A stretch of DNA of 23,600 bases from Hemicentrotus pulcherrimus (GCA_003118195.1 BEXV01002625.1:21331-44930); one strand, 5' to 3'; positions 1 to 12,154 are shown, numbered from the stretch's first letter. Translations and numbers: made by a program. Notes: generated from the letters alone by a model not told the origin.

Positions 1-24
1 CTCTCTCTCTCTCTCTCTCTCCGT
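1..24. repeat. (CT)n microsatellite at the window edge
   Basis: Uninterrupted CT run from base 1 to about 21, then CCGTCTGTCTGT. It continues beyond the left edge. Confidence 0.9.
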
Positions 25-2671
25 CTGTCTGTTTTTATATCCCCCTCCTTCCAATTCCTCTCTGTCCCCATGTCTCTCCCGTTCTCAATGTATTATCCTC
101 CAATTGAATATGCATTAGGGGCAGGGTATAACAAAATAACAAAACAAAAAATGTAAATCTGCATTTAATTTGGATGTACATACATGTATATAAATGAAAT
201 ATATTCAAAGTGACGGAAAGATATAGAATGTAACAGAACATATGTCTTTACTGTTTCAACGTTTAATGCTTCATATAGTTATGGCCTTATGAATATTAAT
301 AGTTGAATGGAAAATATAGAGAATGACTTTATTCTTACTCTCAGGAGACATTGCATTTTGAAATACATGTATTATCAAATTAATTAAATTCTTTTAAAGT
401 CCTACAAAAATACACACTTGAAAATCGTTTTAATCATAGCTTCTAAGTAAGTACCTTTAATATTATACTTCTTTTCCACAACTTACTTCACGCATGTATT
501 ATTTCTTTATTTCAAATTTAAATTTACGCTCTTGAGAACACATCAAGAAAACTATACTTTATAATACTCAAATCATAGACCAGGCATTTTCAGATCCTTG
601 AGACGTTTTTAGCTTATCTTGGAAACTTTAATTGAAGATCAAATTTTGATGGATGACAATAATTCACCCTTGATGCTTTAAGACGTGTTCATTTTAATGA
701 CGATCGTCAGAAAAATGCCATTTTGAACAAAATAAAATAGAATTAGAGTTTTCCTTATTCAAATCACTTATTAGAATAGTTGAAATCGAATCAAATATTA
801 CTTGTTATCAAGGTATTTTCTTGCAAACAATTGTTTGTAGTTTGTAGTCCTTAATAGTTGTTTCAATTACTGCCATCTATGTAATTCTATAACTTGGTCG
901 ATTTTAATCAAGTTCACTTCATTTATCCTTCTATGTAAATGGTTAATGGTCTCTAATCAAATTCCAAGAAGGAAATAAAAAAATACACTTTGATAGCACT
1001 TACATTTTTTCCTTAGAGATAAATGTAAATTGATACTGATGAGATGATTGTTCAAAACGATTATCATCATTTTATATGAGAAAAAGGGTTCCATCCTGTC
1101 ATTAAAATTCATGGAATAGTCTGATTTTTACGTGTATGTTCCGCGATTAATACAACTAACACAGTAGGGTGTGTATTTTCAATGAACTAGGCCTATATTA
1201 TATAGCTATGAAAATGAGAACACTGATGTTACAAACTTCTGGCATCTTGAGTTACTGGTATCTTATTATACACCGATGTCTATCTAGTTTCGTGTCCTGA
1301 TTTAGCCTTATTTAATTTGCATGATAATGGTTATGATCTGCGGGGATCACTGGTTAATGAAGGAATTATATAAACACACAAAGTCCGTATAGAAATCATT
1401 AGCATTAATTAGCTCAAAAACACTCTTTGGAATATCTCAAAACAAAAACATTTTTATATTGTTTCGATTTACGCATTGATTGTAGATGTCATTGTTGTTA
1501 GTATAAATAACATGGAGGCTAACAACTCAGGTATATTGGGGTCACGGCCTTTCGTTTGTTTTTGTCTAATTTATATTTTAGTTGTATTCATTAACTTATT
1601 TATCTATTCGAATCCATTTGAATTTATATACTATTTAATGAGGGTGAAGGGTCCTGGGAGAGGTAGATGTTTATGATTCACTTAAAAAAGATATGGTGCC
1701 CACGGCCAATAAAACCAAATGAGATGTTCACGATATTTGAAAATTACAATGACGTCATTATAAACTTTATCCTCATGTTTACAGTTTGTATTGTAAGCTG
1801 TCAAAGTGATACTATAAAACAGTATAGTTTAAGGTGCATGTCTTATTAATCCATTGTCGTTTAACTCTGAATCACGCAATTTGGGAAATAATTATTCTTT
1901 TAATGGTGAACACCAGGAAGAATATCAACTTTTATAAATAAAAAACAATTTACAATTAACAACTGAATGATGCATACCCCTTGTAAGTTTGATGTGTTGT
2001 GTGTTTTTCGTAACTCAAGAATGAAAGATGGACTGGGTGAATTGAATGGTTTTTAATAGATGTAAGCTTTAAAAAGTAACATTCTCAAGAAGCATGAATC
2101 GGGACAAATCAAATTTTCAACATACTTTTAAAAAATACAAAACCCGGTAAGGGTATATGAATAATTTAGCTGTTAATTGTTACCCGTACTCTGTCAATCC
2201 GACACACGCATCATATTATTTACAAGGAACCGTTGAGCGAATCAGTTTTAAAATGATAACAAATATTTTCATCATGACATGGTAAATTGTGAGACTTGAT
2301 TTAAATAACTGTCCAGGCGCTGTAAATGCTTAACAGATTAAATATGGGGTTATTTATACGAGCCAAATAAGCACAACGGCTTTTGTCCCAATTAAATTAA
2401 TCACATTTATTCAATTACCTTTAAAAAAAAAGTGACAATTGGAATAAAGACAATTACATTTTAGCTACGCCAGTAGAAAATTTTCTTTACAAATAAATTT
2501 TCTGAATGATTTAATACAACTTACTTGTTTGTCTTTCAAAAACGAAGTATGTTAATTACCCAATTATTCTTATTACTTGCTATACCTGCAAAAGAAATCA
2601 ACGATTAAATAAAAAGTAAAGCAAAAATAAATTCAAAATAAACGTTGTCGCATCCAGCATAATATGTTGAA
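25..2671. other. No gene seen
   Basis: AT-rich non-coding sequence. Short open frames near 1476-1849 have no recognisable domain and ordinary AT-rich composition. No repeat family or clear structure identified. Confidence 0.6.
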
Positions 2672-2805
2672 AGTGGCGTACGCCCCTCCCCTTTTACTAA
2701 GCTAAAAGAGGGGAAGGGGGAGGGTGGAGGAGGGGAAAGCACTTGGACTACAAAGTATAGCTTTCACCATCCGCCCCTGTGTAATCCATTTCTAAATACG
2801 CCACT
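2672..2805. mobile_element. Short MITE-like element with AGTGGCGTA termini
   Basis: AGTGGCGTA (2672-2680) and its exact complement TACGCCACT (2797-2805) bound a 134-bp segment rich in C runs on the left and G runs in the centre. Termini of the CAGTGGCGTA type are common on short DNA elements in animals (from memory). Flanking 8-base sequences agree only partly, so a target-site duplication is not established. Confidence 0.6.
2681..2735 (+). other. C-rich/G-rich hairpin and G-quadruplex candidate
   Basis: On the + strand, G runs at 2710-2713, 2716-2720, 2722-2724 and 2732-2735 are separated by 2, 1 and 7 bases, meeting the usual four-run quadruplex pattern. The CCCCTCCCCTTTTA segment just upstream can pair imperfectly with TAAAAGAGGGGAAGGGG, so hairpin and quadruplex would compete. 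Confidence 0.55.
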
Positions 2806-4351
2806 GACATGGAATGTTAAGCGAATTAATTCTTCGATATTTAAATTATTTAACAGCATGTAAATGCGTGGTAGGTTAACCGGCGATTTAGCATAGATGC
2901 AAAGTTTTAGATATCATTATTTTTATCGGTGAAATACCTACGTGTATTTCAAAGTTATAGGAAGCGTTCAATTACAAGTGAATTCCCGTAACTGTCTTCT
3001 TTGTAACCATTCGCGTGTCCCGTCTAGTGCATCCAGAGGACCCTTGACGCGTACTACATTTATCGTTAGCCGTTTAGTGCTTTATAAACAAATACTTCAA
3101 AGTTATGAATGAGCCCCATGCAGCATAGAGTGGACAATTTCCGAAACTGAAGGAGGTATTTTCAATCGATTTAAACCCGAAAAAAATATACTCGCATCTT
3201 TTCCTTTTTTGCTTGGGCCAGAGAAACAATTGCAATTTTGTTCACTCATGGATTAAAAAGCACTTGATTGAGAGTATATAATTTAGAAGATCGATCAAGA
3301 GCCATATTATATCAGTTCGTAAATCATGAGCACTTAGAGCAATTATTTTTGTCTTGCATGGACATGCTAATTTTAGATATCTTCAAGATGGACTTCGCCA
3401 TTTTGACTTGTCTATGCGTTTTTCTAATGAAGCAATTAGTTTGTAATCAATACACTGTCGAATTATTAAATAGTATTGGCATGAATACTTATCAAATACC
3501 ATTAAGGAATTGAAAAGGAAAGTTGTAAAGTTATTTTCACTCGGCCGGTAGAGGACGAAAATTTCATGAGCAGGCCGACTATACTTGTCCACTGATTGAT
3601 AAGGGTTTTGAGTCCTGCTATACCAATACTCAAATGCCACAATGTTTAAGATTTGATTACCAAAACATGTTTTATTGTTATTCTTGAGGAGATCCACTGG
3701 AACGACATATAAAGATATGGAGACTTTGTTCGAAAAACATAAGAAAATCAAATTTAGCATGGACAATGAGAGAAATTAAATTGTGAAAAAGTCGCTAATA
3801 ATTTTATTATCAGGCATATAAAAAGTTGTTCAAAGAATATTTATCACGTGGTCACAACCGCCTATAATTCGATTTCAACCATCGTCCACGAAAAGCTGTG
3901 ACGGCATAAATACGCCCTTTATCTCTTATTTCAAATAGTCATATATTATATGTTGGGTTTCTAAAATAAATAAAAGAGTATGGTTAGCATGGAGTATTTC
4001 ATTCTCGACGTTGTAAGTCTGTGATAAGCCAATCCGCATACGGGTGGTCGTAAGCGCTTATCTAGCAAACTTAAAGATCCAGTGTTGCCTTTCTTCCATC
4101 CAGACATTTTGCAGTATTATATTTAGCTCTATTCCTTGTAGTTGAATGAAGCATGAATAATTATAAAATTAGGGGGAAAAAATTAGCGAACATGCTGTAC
4201 ACTTTGAAACACAATTGTTATAATTAAGTGTCCGAACAGAGAAATATGTATCTTTTACATCCTCATCAACCTCTGGACAAGGGCATGTATATTATGATTT
4301 TAATAACACTTTCACTAAATCTTATATATTCGAGAAATCTTTGAATTGATG
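2806..4351. other. No gene supported
   Basis: AT-rich sequence. The longest frame, on the - strand at 3383-3766 (127 codons), shows no domain or homology I recognise and is within what AT-rich DNA of this length can give by chance. Confidence 0.55.
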
Positions 4352-4419
4352 TTGATGTCTCTCTTTTCTTCTCTCTCTCTCTCTCCCTCTCTCTCCCTCT
4401 CTCTCTCGCTCTCTCTCTG
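4352..4419. repeat. (CT)n microsatellite, interrupted
   Basis: CT-rich tract with CCCT and CGCT interruptions, about 68 bases. An open frame on the - strand here reads out as RERERE repeats and is a by-product of the microsatellite. Confidence 0.9.
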
Positions 4420-4759
4420 TGGCTATATAGTTTGACATGATATCTCCAAGATCGAATGCTTAACAGTAACTCTTTTTCATTTTTTTTGCTTTGGTTCTTC
4501 TCATGGGCACAATATACAACATTCATGGAAGAATACTATATGTGAATCTTTACAAATAAGAACGCTTCCTTCTTTTTTCACATGTGCAGAAAAAGATAAA
4601 AAAACAAACGATGGTTTATTACACCAAGATTCATAATATATTTAAACTCATAATGTGTGACTATGATAGTATTAATATCTGTACAATAATACATTGAGTT
4701 TTCATTTGGAAAATGCATTGATTTTTAAAAATAAACAAGGATATCATTGATCCGATTAT

Positions 4760-4784
4760 TTGTGTTCTTCTAATAAGAACACAA
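4760..4784. repeat. Perfect short inverted repeat, 10-base arms
   Basis: TTGTGTTCTT (4760-4769) and its exact complement (4775-4784) flank a 5-base loop. Arms this long with so short a loop are uncommon by chance, but the region is AT-rich and no function is evident. Confidence 0.5.
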
Positions 4785-4867
4785 GTACGATTGTTATTTT
4801 TTGTCGTTGTTTTTGTTAATCGATTGTATGTCACTCTTACTTGCATATTTATCATTAATATATAAGC

Positions 4868-4933
4868 TGGTGCTGTTTGTGTATTTCATACAAAAAATGC
4901 AAATGAGCTTGTATGAATACAAGTACGACACCA
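4868..4933 (+). other. Pre-miRNA-like hairpin with an octamer motif in the loop
   Basis: Bases 4868-4893 pair with 4909-4933. The inner 12 pairs (TTGTATGAATAC against its complement) are complete except for one bulged T at 4884; the outer part has three mismatches and two wobbles. The 15-base loop holds ATGCAAAT (4897-4904), a perfect POU octamer. Stem length suits a small-RNA precursor, but I do not recognise a known miRNA seed. Confidence 0.35.
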
Positions 4934-5124
4934 ACACTCATTGAAAGGCATTTACGACAATTATTCATTTTATAATGATCCTTACAGATTTACATATGAT
5001 TTACGAGTCTACTCTGAACGATGGAATGTAACCAAGCGTGAGATATGAGTAGAAACTTGATACATATTCTATGTCCACAGGAAAATAGGAAAATTGGATC
5101 GAATCTCATCTATCAATTTTTTTG

Positions 5125-5260
5125 TTGAGGCGTTGTGGTGTTTGAGGTGTTGACCCACTCATTCCAGTGGTTGAGGGTTCGAATCCCAGCATGGAAGTGA
5201 CTAACGTCCTTTGGCAAGACTTTAATCCACATTTGCCACTCGCATCCGCGTTCTCGTCGT
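5125..5260 (+). mobile_element. tRNA-derived SINE
   Basis: A perfect RNA polymerase III box B, GGTTCGAATCC (5176-5186), follows a degenerate box A (TGGTGTTTGAGG, 5136-5147) at tRNA-like spacing. Between them CCAC and GTGG can form a remnant anticodon stem. A SINE-type body follows (CGTCCTTTGGCAAGAC and CCACATTTGCCACTCGC, to about 5250). The 5' and 3' ends of the head do not pair as an acceptor stem, so this is not a functional tRNA gene. The 3' limit is uncertain. Confidence 0.7.
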
Positions 5261-7106
5261 GCAGAATCTAAAAGTCCCTAATGTCCTCGAGAGAACAACT
5301 GATTTTGATGGGACTTTCCTCGGTAACCCAAATTATGATATCATTATTAATCAACAAAACTGTATCGTTTCATTAATGAGGCTGTGCTTTCGAATGTTGC
5401 CGCTGACGATTTATGTTGTTTTGTTGACTTGTATTCATGTCGGGTTTCTCATGATCTCATTTGTACGAATCATGCTCTGGCGACATTCAATATTTTCCTC
5501 GTGATTTTCCTCGCGGTCAACTTTCGCCAATAAACAATTTCCTACTTTCAACCCTTCACGAAACATCATACCTATTCCTATTCCATACATAATTATTCCT
5601 ATCCCACACGAACTGGGTAGTATATCATGATACCATCGTATATAAATTAAGTTTACCGACATCCTATTGAAATGTGTGTATCAACATCGAACACAGGTAT
5701 TGTACATTTGAAAGTTTATTGAAACAATGTCCTGAAGCCCGACTTCAATCATAAGCCTAACCGTACACATGCTATATCTTCATAGAAATAAAAATCCCAT
5801 AGCTATATTCGCCTGAGCATCATTTTTGTCGTAGATAGCACCCCGACGCGTGCCTATAGAAAGATGCTCCCCGGAGTGTCTTATGCGAGCGAGTATGAAG
5901 TATTTAAAATCGAAGCCCTTTAATTCTCGCTCCCATCGAAAGTTTGTACTGACGTTTTTCATTATCCAGACGTTTTAGAGATACTTCCCTCGCCGTGGCT
6001 GTCGTGTGAGATTTCGAACAGGCCACATCACTGGGTCTTTCGTTGGAATGATGAGAAAAGAATGCTATGATTCTAAAACGCAAGTGCATAGTTCATGATA
6101 GGCTGATACAGAGAAATCGCGAAAGTATCAAGCGTTTGTTTTCTTCAATGATCCAGGCGATAATGGTAATAAATAATTTTGTTGTTGTTATTATTAGCGT
6201 GATTATTGTAATAATTAATCATCGAAACTACTTATTTAGTTATCTAATTGTTCAATCATTTCCCATATTCAACCAGAGAGCACTACAATATAGCGATTCA
6301 AATTACAAGAATGTTATAGTATTTAAAAAAAAGCGGTCTTCCGCTGAAGTCTGCACCAATTACTTAAAGAAAACAAATACATAAAGTTACTACTTGAACA
6401 CTCTTAACGGAAGACCAAATCATTGACAACTGTTTTAATTTCATGCATATATAATGAATTAATATATTTGTACCTTTACACTAAGATATTCATAATTTCA
6501 TTTACACGCATATATTAACAGAATAAACAAGTTGATTGACGTTATTTCGACGTTTGAATAACCTCTGTAGATGGGGCCAAGGGCACTCATTTTGGGCGGC
6601 GCAGGGTTAGGGAATCCACTTCGCTCCATATACCCAAACAAAGCTGAAGTATAGTACTCTGGTACGGTTAATGGGCTAGCAGACAATCGACTCTTCTTGA
6701 ACACCGAATCATACAGCATGTCCATCCATTGAACAACGTATGCACAGTCAAATACAAATGTATAAACATGAACAGTATTAAAAGAAACACAAACATGTAC
6801 ACGCATTTGAAAAATAACTGAGCGCTATGATAAGCGGCGAAATTTTATCATTTATAAAGAATTCAATCTAATGGCAGGAACATTCGTGTTTGCTTCCTCC
6901 TTAACATCATTCCCTTTAACAATATTTCAATGATGTTTTATTGATGATATTCAGTTCACAAAACATTATGTCATGGAAGGCTACAATAAATCCTCTGCAT
7001 AATTGAAGCATGTGCATTCAATAAATAACTTGAAACATCTGTTTATGAAGTATGATAACGAAAAGTCAACTGGTCAACTATGATCAGAGTGAAAAGTAAA
7101 ACTAAT

Positions 7107-7155
7107 TAATTAAAAAAAGTGGTATTACCCTAATTAAAAAAAAGTGGTATTACCC
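7107..7155 (+). repeat. Direct tandem duplication, 24 and 25 bp
   Basis: Two adjacent copies of TAATTAAAAAAAGTGGTATTACCC-like sequence at 7107-7130 and 7131-7155 differ only by one A in the A run. A recent slippage duplication is the simplest reading. Confidence 0.85.
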
Positions 7156-7646
7156 AGTCCAAACTTCTATGGTGAAATGATAGCTTTTATGACATCATTC
7201 CGTAATTTTACCCGTAAACTATATCATATCCTAACCTCTACCAAAACATAACTGTCTAATTGTAATTTTAACCTTAATTATCATTTGTAACGCAAGACCT
7301 CTAAACTATACCGCTCTGGGTTTCGGCCACGTAATTAGTGAAGCGCCTCAGCTCAGTCAAACAGGGCGCCAATTGCGGCTCGATCAACGTATTCATCACC
7401 TACATTATTACATGCCGTAGAATTGAGACGCACCATGTGGGGATTACTAAACATACAGTTATTACCAAAATCACACCTCCTTTTAACAAATATATCAACT
7501 TTCTTTTCACCTTTTCACAATCTATGCATTTATGCTGACTCTCTAATACAAACATATTTCCATCAATTAACTACCTCTTGCTAAAATAACGAATTCTAAA
7601 CCCAACTTAGACATGAGTCTTGCTTACTTCAACCAAGAAGAGAGTA

Positions 7647-7666
7647 GGGTGAAAGGTCACAGGTCA
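7647..7666 (+). promoter_or_regulatory. Isolated DR1 nuclear-receptor-type site
   Basis: AGGTCA (7654-7659) and AGGTCA (7661-7666) are separated by one base, preceded one base upstream by GGGTGA (7647-7652). It lies outside the tandem repeat element, and the surrounding sequence shows no other resemblance to that element. Confidence 0.3.
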
Positions 7667-8677
7667 CGGGATGGCCTGCCACCAACGTTAAGTGTACACA
7701 TAATCTTGAACTTTAAAAAAATAATAAAACCAGTTTACTCTGTGAATATATCTCGAATGGATAATTTCGAAAATAATCATATACACACGCACATGATCAC
7801 ATGCCCTTACCTGTATGGCAATGTTTTACTCTTGGTATTCATAATTAAGTATAATTTTCTACGAATGATTTGTCGATAGATAAATGCAACTTAATCAATA
7901 TAATCGTTCAGTGCTAACATCGCCGGCGTTTTAAATCGTACTATCTAATCAAAATGTACCCTTTTTTCTCCACATAAGTCAGAGTTCTAGCTCTAATGTG
8001 GAAGAGAGAATATAGGCAGTTTGTAAATTTCTATTTGGGTTATGGAAGTGCATATGGCCAAGATAAACTATTCTATTTACATTGGCTGTGTGTTTAATAT
8101 TACTATAATTAAAATTTAATGGGTTCGCCATGAATACAAATACAGGCCTACACGCACGGACATTCTCCCAAGCGCAATTTAAGCTCAATTGTTCCATGGT
8201 ATGGTTTAGAATGATCATTCGTTCCATTACATACTTGATACTTTCTATAACATAATAATGATACATTAGATGACTTTTGCAGATGCATTCATTTGAAGAT
8301 AAGTGTCGTTATGAATTAGGGGCTCATTTTCTCTGACTTTTGTTTTCATACCACACTACTTTTAAGAAAGCCTAAACAATAGATTCCCTCCATAATTATC
8401 ATGGATTGAAAACGAGTCATGGTCTCATACCAAAAAGAAGAAAAACAAGTTTCCAAACCAAGCTAGCTCGTTTAGTGTTGCTTAATTACCAACCAACCGA
8501 GGAAGAGAAATTAATGAATTGAGACGCTTGAATGGAATTATGTCGTGAATAAGCCCTAAGATACACGCGTGCTATAACGCGGATGCTAAGACTTTCACAA
8601 AACCAAGAATGCGCCAACATTACAAGGCCGTAATACGTAATCCGAACATGTTTTCTATATGGGATTGGCAAATACAA

Positions 8678-9320
8678 TGTGAGTCAAATAAAGGTTAACA
8701 CCTTGGAAATTGCTAATTATAAAAAAATATATATATATATGAACAGTAAATGATTATACATCTTATGAAAGAGTATTTTATCCAATTCATTTGGTATCAT
8801 TTTTGTGTGGTATTTGCTCAAGCTTGGATGAACAGGATGCATCGTTTTCGAGAGTGCAAAAATCGACTTGCGCCAAAGTTGCTTATGTGATGTTTGAATA
8901 AAACAATTGGGATTTGGGCATTAATTCGGTCTTTGCAGATCCGAATAACATCCCTCACATAATCAATCAAGCCACACATATCAAATATCAACAACATTTG
9001 TGCGCGTGTGTGTGTGACTTTCCTTCCGCGAAAAAGCAAACGCAATGCATTTCATTTGATACAATCAATTCATTCTCTCATCCGCTAATCCCAGCATAAT
9101 GCATACTGTAGGCATCACTTTGGCGCAAGTCGACTTTTGCAGATTTTCTCGCAAATAATGCCTCCTGTTCATCCAAGCAAGAATACATACCACACAAACA
9201 TGATACCAAATGAATCGGGATAAAACACTCTTTCATAAAATGAACAATAATTTAATGTTCATAGATGATTTTTAAAATAATTAGCAAATTTATAGTTGTA
9301 AACTTATTTTTTGAATCACA
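8678..9320. repeat. Long foldback: inverted arms of about 200 bp around a 236-bp centre
   Basis: The left arm (about 8678-8880) reads as the reverse complement of the right arm (about 9117-9320). Shared blocks, in left-arm order, are TGTGAGTCAA, TTGCTAATTAT, TTATGAAAGAGT, ATTCATTTGGTATCAT, TGTGTGGTAT, CTTGGATGAACAGGA and CGACTTGCGCCAAAGT. The arms differ by scattered substitutions and small indels, so the element is not recent. The centre (8881-9116) is unrelated and includes a short TG run near 9003-9013. No transposase is visible. It could be a foldback DNA element or two copies inserted head to head. Confidence 0.8.
8722..8741. repeat. (AT)n microsatellite inside the left foldback arm
   Basis: Alternating AT run after an A tract. 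The right arm has no matching AT run at the equivalent place, so it probably expanded after the arms formed. Confidence 0.8.
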
Positions 9321-11799
9321 CGGTTTACTAAAGTATAAAGTTAAGATTTTTTTTGGAAAGTCTTTTCGATCACAATAATAGTCAACAGGTCAATCGTTAA
9401 AAAGAAAAATGAAAATCGAACTTCGCTGATTTCCATTCGGGGTCAAAGACATCGCCAAAAGTGTGAAAAATAAACATGCTCGTTTCTTAATGGAACTAAC
9501 AAATGCTCTACCTTACTTGCTTTTAATCTGTACAAACACGGCTGCTATGAGTTATATGTACAGAGGAAGGATCTTCGATATCCCGCCTCCCAGCTTGATA
9601 AACATGCTTTCTTATTATTCAGCTTATGTTCCTCATGTACCATAATAAAAAGTTAACAGTTAAAGGACTAATATTGTAGACTTATTTAATAACTAGACTT
9701 ATCTGATTACTAGACACATTAAGAAGCAATTGATGATTTATTAAATATAACTGATTTTCACACCTTTATACCATGTAAAGTGCTGTGAAACCATAGAGTT
9801 GTGTGCGTGCTATAGATATGAACGTATAATAATTATATTTATCATTATAAAAAATTTGTTTTCTTGTTAAAATCTAAAATAGATTTTATGGTTTATCTGC
9901 TTGGGTAAGGATGCTAATATCTACAGGCGGTATATTGCAATCAAAGTATTTAAATTCTTAATTGAACAACTAGACGTACTCATTTTGGACCATTTAGATA
10001 TAGATATTGAAAAGATATGAACACATCTCCAAATATTCAGTTACATTGTGCATTAACTTTAATAGATAATCAATAGTGTCTGTTCATCATTTTACAACAA
10101 TATTGCATCCTATACATAAATATTTTTCAGCAAGTGTAAAAAAAAGCTGACAGTTAAAGAAAAAGTCGAGTTCTGGTCATGCGATTGCATTGTGAAAGAA
10201 ACGTTCTGGAATCGATCAGAAAAGATCATTTAGCATATAAGTATTGGTGTGTAATGAAGGTTCTAGAATCATCAAATTGATAAGAAATTTGGCCCAGTCT
10301 TGGTATAGTTACGAGCACTGTACAAAGAAAGATGTATATGGAACTAGACGAACATGTGGTATAAAAATCCGTCCCGATTTTATGATGTTACATGCCATAT
10401 TTAGAATATTAAGGCATGCGAAGAGCCATAACTTTCAAGGAACATTATGTATCTGATGTTCTTCTACACTTTCATAATTTAATGATAACAATCATAACTT
10501 ATTTTTAACCTCTTCCCCGAACTCAAACCATCTCTTTAACGATCAAAAGCTTATAAGCATTTAGATGTATTTTAATTCCACATTTTCCACGGGTTTCTTC
10601 AAGCACATAACGTGTGATCATAGCTACTTATAAAAACGAGGAAGACATTTTCTTCTACTTCTGTTAAAAACTCTTTAATACAAGGGTCTTGATTAGATTC
10701 ACTGTTTACACAATAATCGCTTAACTGCGCTCTTAGCCACGTAAGCCAGGTCATAGACATGAAGTCATCGTATATGGATTTAAAGAAGTTCATTCGTATG
10801 AAAGCAGAAAAAAGGATGAGCAGAATGGCGAAAGTTTTCGATAAATTGGACCAATGATAAGAAAGTTATGAATGATTAACATAATCATGGGATTACTATA
10901 AATTTCAAAATGGCATTTTGGTCACTGGATTGTGACATATTCGCGAACAACTCTTCTGTTTATCGCGTACACAAATTGTTTATGTTTCTGTTTTTCTTCT
11001 AAGTGCCTTCTCCATTGGGGTATTACTCAAAATATATCAACGATAGCATATGTTCATAGTTCCTCCAAATAGATAAGAACCTCTTGAGATATACATTTGT
11101 AAATAATTGGAATTTTATTCATAATGTAGGTTGGAACAAATAGGAAAGTTATTCGCCACTACATCACAGATATATTTTTTATTCAGCCAAATTGAAGAGC
11201 TGTATTCACCTATAATGAATTCGCCTGAATACAAGTTGTAACAATGAATAACGTTCTCATTTTTCCCGATTTCATTCAAACTTTCAGCAGTCTACTTCTC
11301 TGATTTGTCTGCTTTCCTCTTAGTTAAGCAGCGTGGTTCCACGGTTAGTTTTCCCTTTAAGGGTAAAACAGGTCAATTTTTCTCATTCCAATTACCGACA
11401 CTATTTTTTAAATATAAAATTGCTACCAATAGAAAAAACTGAAACGTTTCAACATGATGTTGCTGATTTAAAGAATTGAAGGCCTTCCCTTTTCAACCTC
11501 CCCCTCGGAGATATTGTAAGGTAATCAAAAAAGAAAAATGAAACATGCAGTTTGTGCAGTAATATTTTCCTTTTTCTTCTACATGTTCTCAGGCATCTGT
11601 ATGCATGGTACGGCTCGGAGTAAGTAATTAAGCCAAGCCATCAAATATGGATGATTGTACGTCCTGCACGGATGAAGTGAAATTATGTGGTATGACCGTA
11701 GATCTTATACAAAAGATTAAGATTATACGCCCCATAACAGTTAATACCCTAACTTTGACTATTAACGAGAAATATTACAGGCCTACAGCTAGGATTTTT
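9321..11799. other. No gene seen
   Basis: AT-rich non-coding sequence. The only structure noted is an imperfect 22-base palindrome at 11348-11369 (9 of 11 pairs). Confidence 0.6.
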
Positions 11800-12154
11800 A
11801 TGCCTCCGCCACCGAAGGTGGTGCCGGAGGCATCATGTTTTCGGGTTGTCCGTCCGTACGTCCGTCCGTACGTCCGTACGTCCGTCCCGTTTGACCGTTA
11901 TCACGATATCTCAAGAACCATTTAAGATTTAAACTTAAGACTTGGGAATAGTATTTGTCACCATAGGAAGACGATCTGATTAGATTTTGGAGTACGTATG
12001 TCAAAGGCCACAGGTCACAGAGGTCAACTTATGAAATTCCTTGTATTGAGTTTGTTAGCGCGAACTCTCAAGAACAATTTGAGATTTAAACTTCAAACTT
12101 AAGGATAGTATGTATCACCATAGGAAGACGATCTGATTAGATTTTGGAGTACGT

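Larger units (their letters stand above)
5261..8677. other. No gene supported; minor repeats only
   Basis: Contains short tandem TTCCTAT(T/C)CC motifs near 5570-5605, the 24/25-bp duplication at 7107 and the DR1 site at 7647. A patch of higher GC at about 6560-6700 has a 102-codon minus-strand frame with no recognised domain. Confidence 0.55.

Noticed and set aside
3383..3766. 127-codon minus-strand frame, longest outside the homeobox exon
   Set aside because: No recognisable domain; a frame of this length is not surprising in 23.6 kb of AT-rich DNA, and there are no splice or promoter cues.
4266..4526. 86-codon minus-strand frame with Arg-Glu repeats
   Set aside because: Direct product of the (CT)n microsatellite.
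5125..5195. Functional tRNA gene
   Set aside because: Box B is good but box A is degenerate and the ends do not form an acceptor stem; a SINE body follows.
11348..11369. Imperfect 22-base palindrome
   Set aside because: Only 9 of 11 pairs match in low-complexity sequence and no partner site was found; not distinguishable from chance.
11798..12004. Minus-strand frame with GRTDGRTDG repeats
   Set aside because: Translation of the CGTCCGTA short tandem in the repeat element, not a gene.
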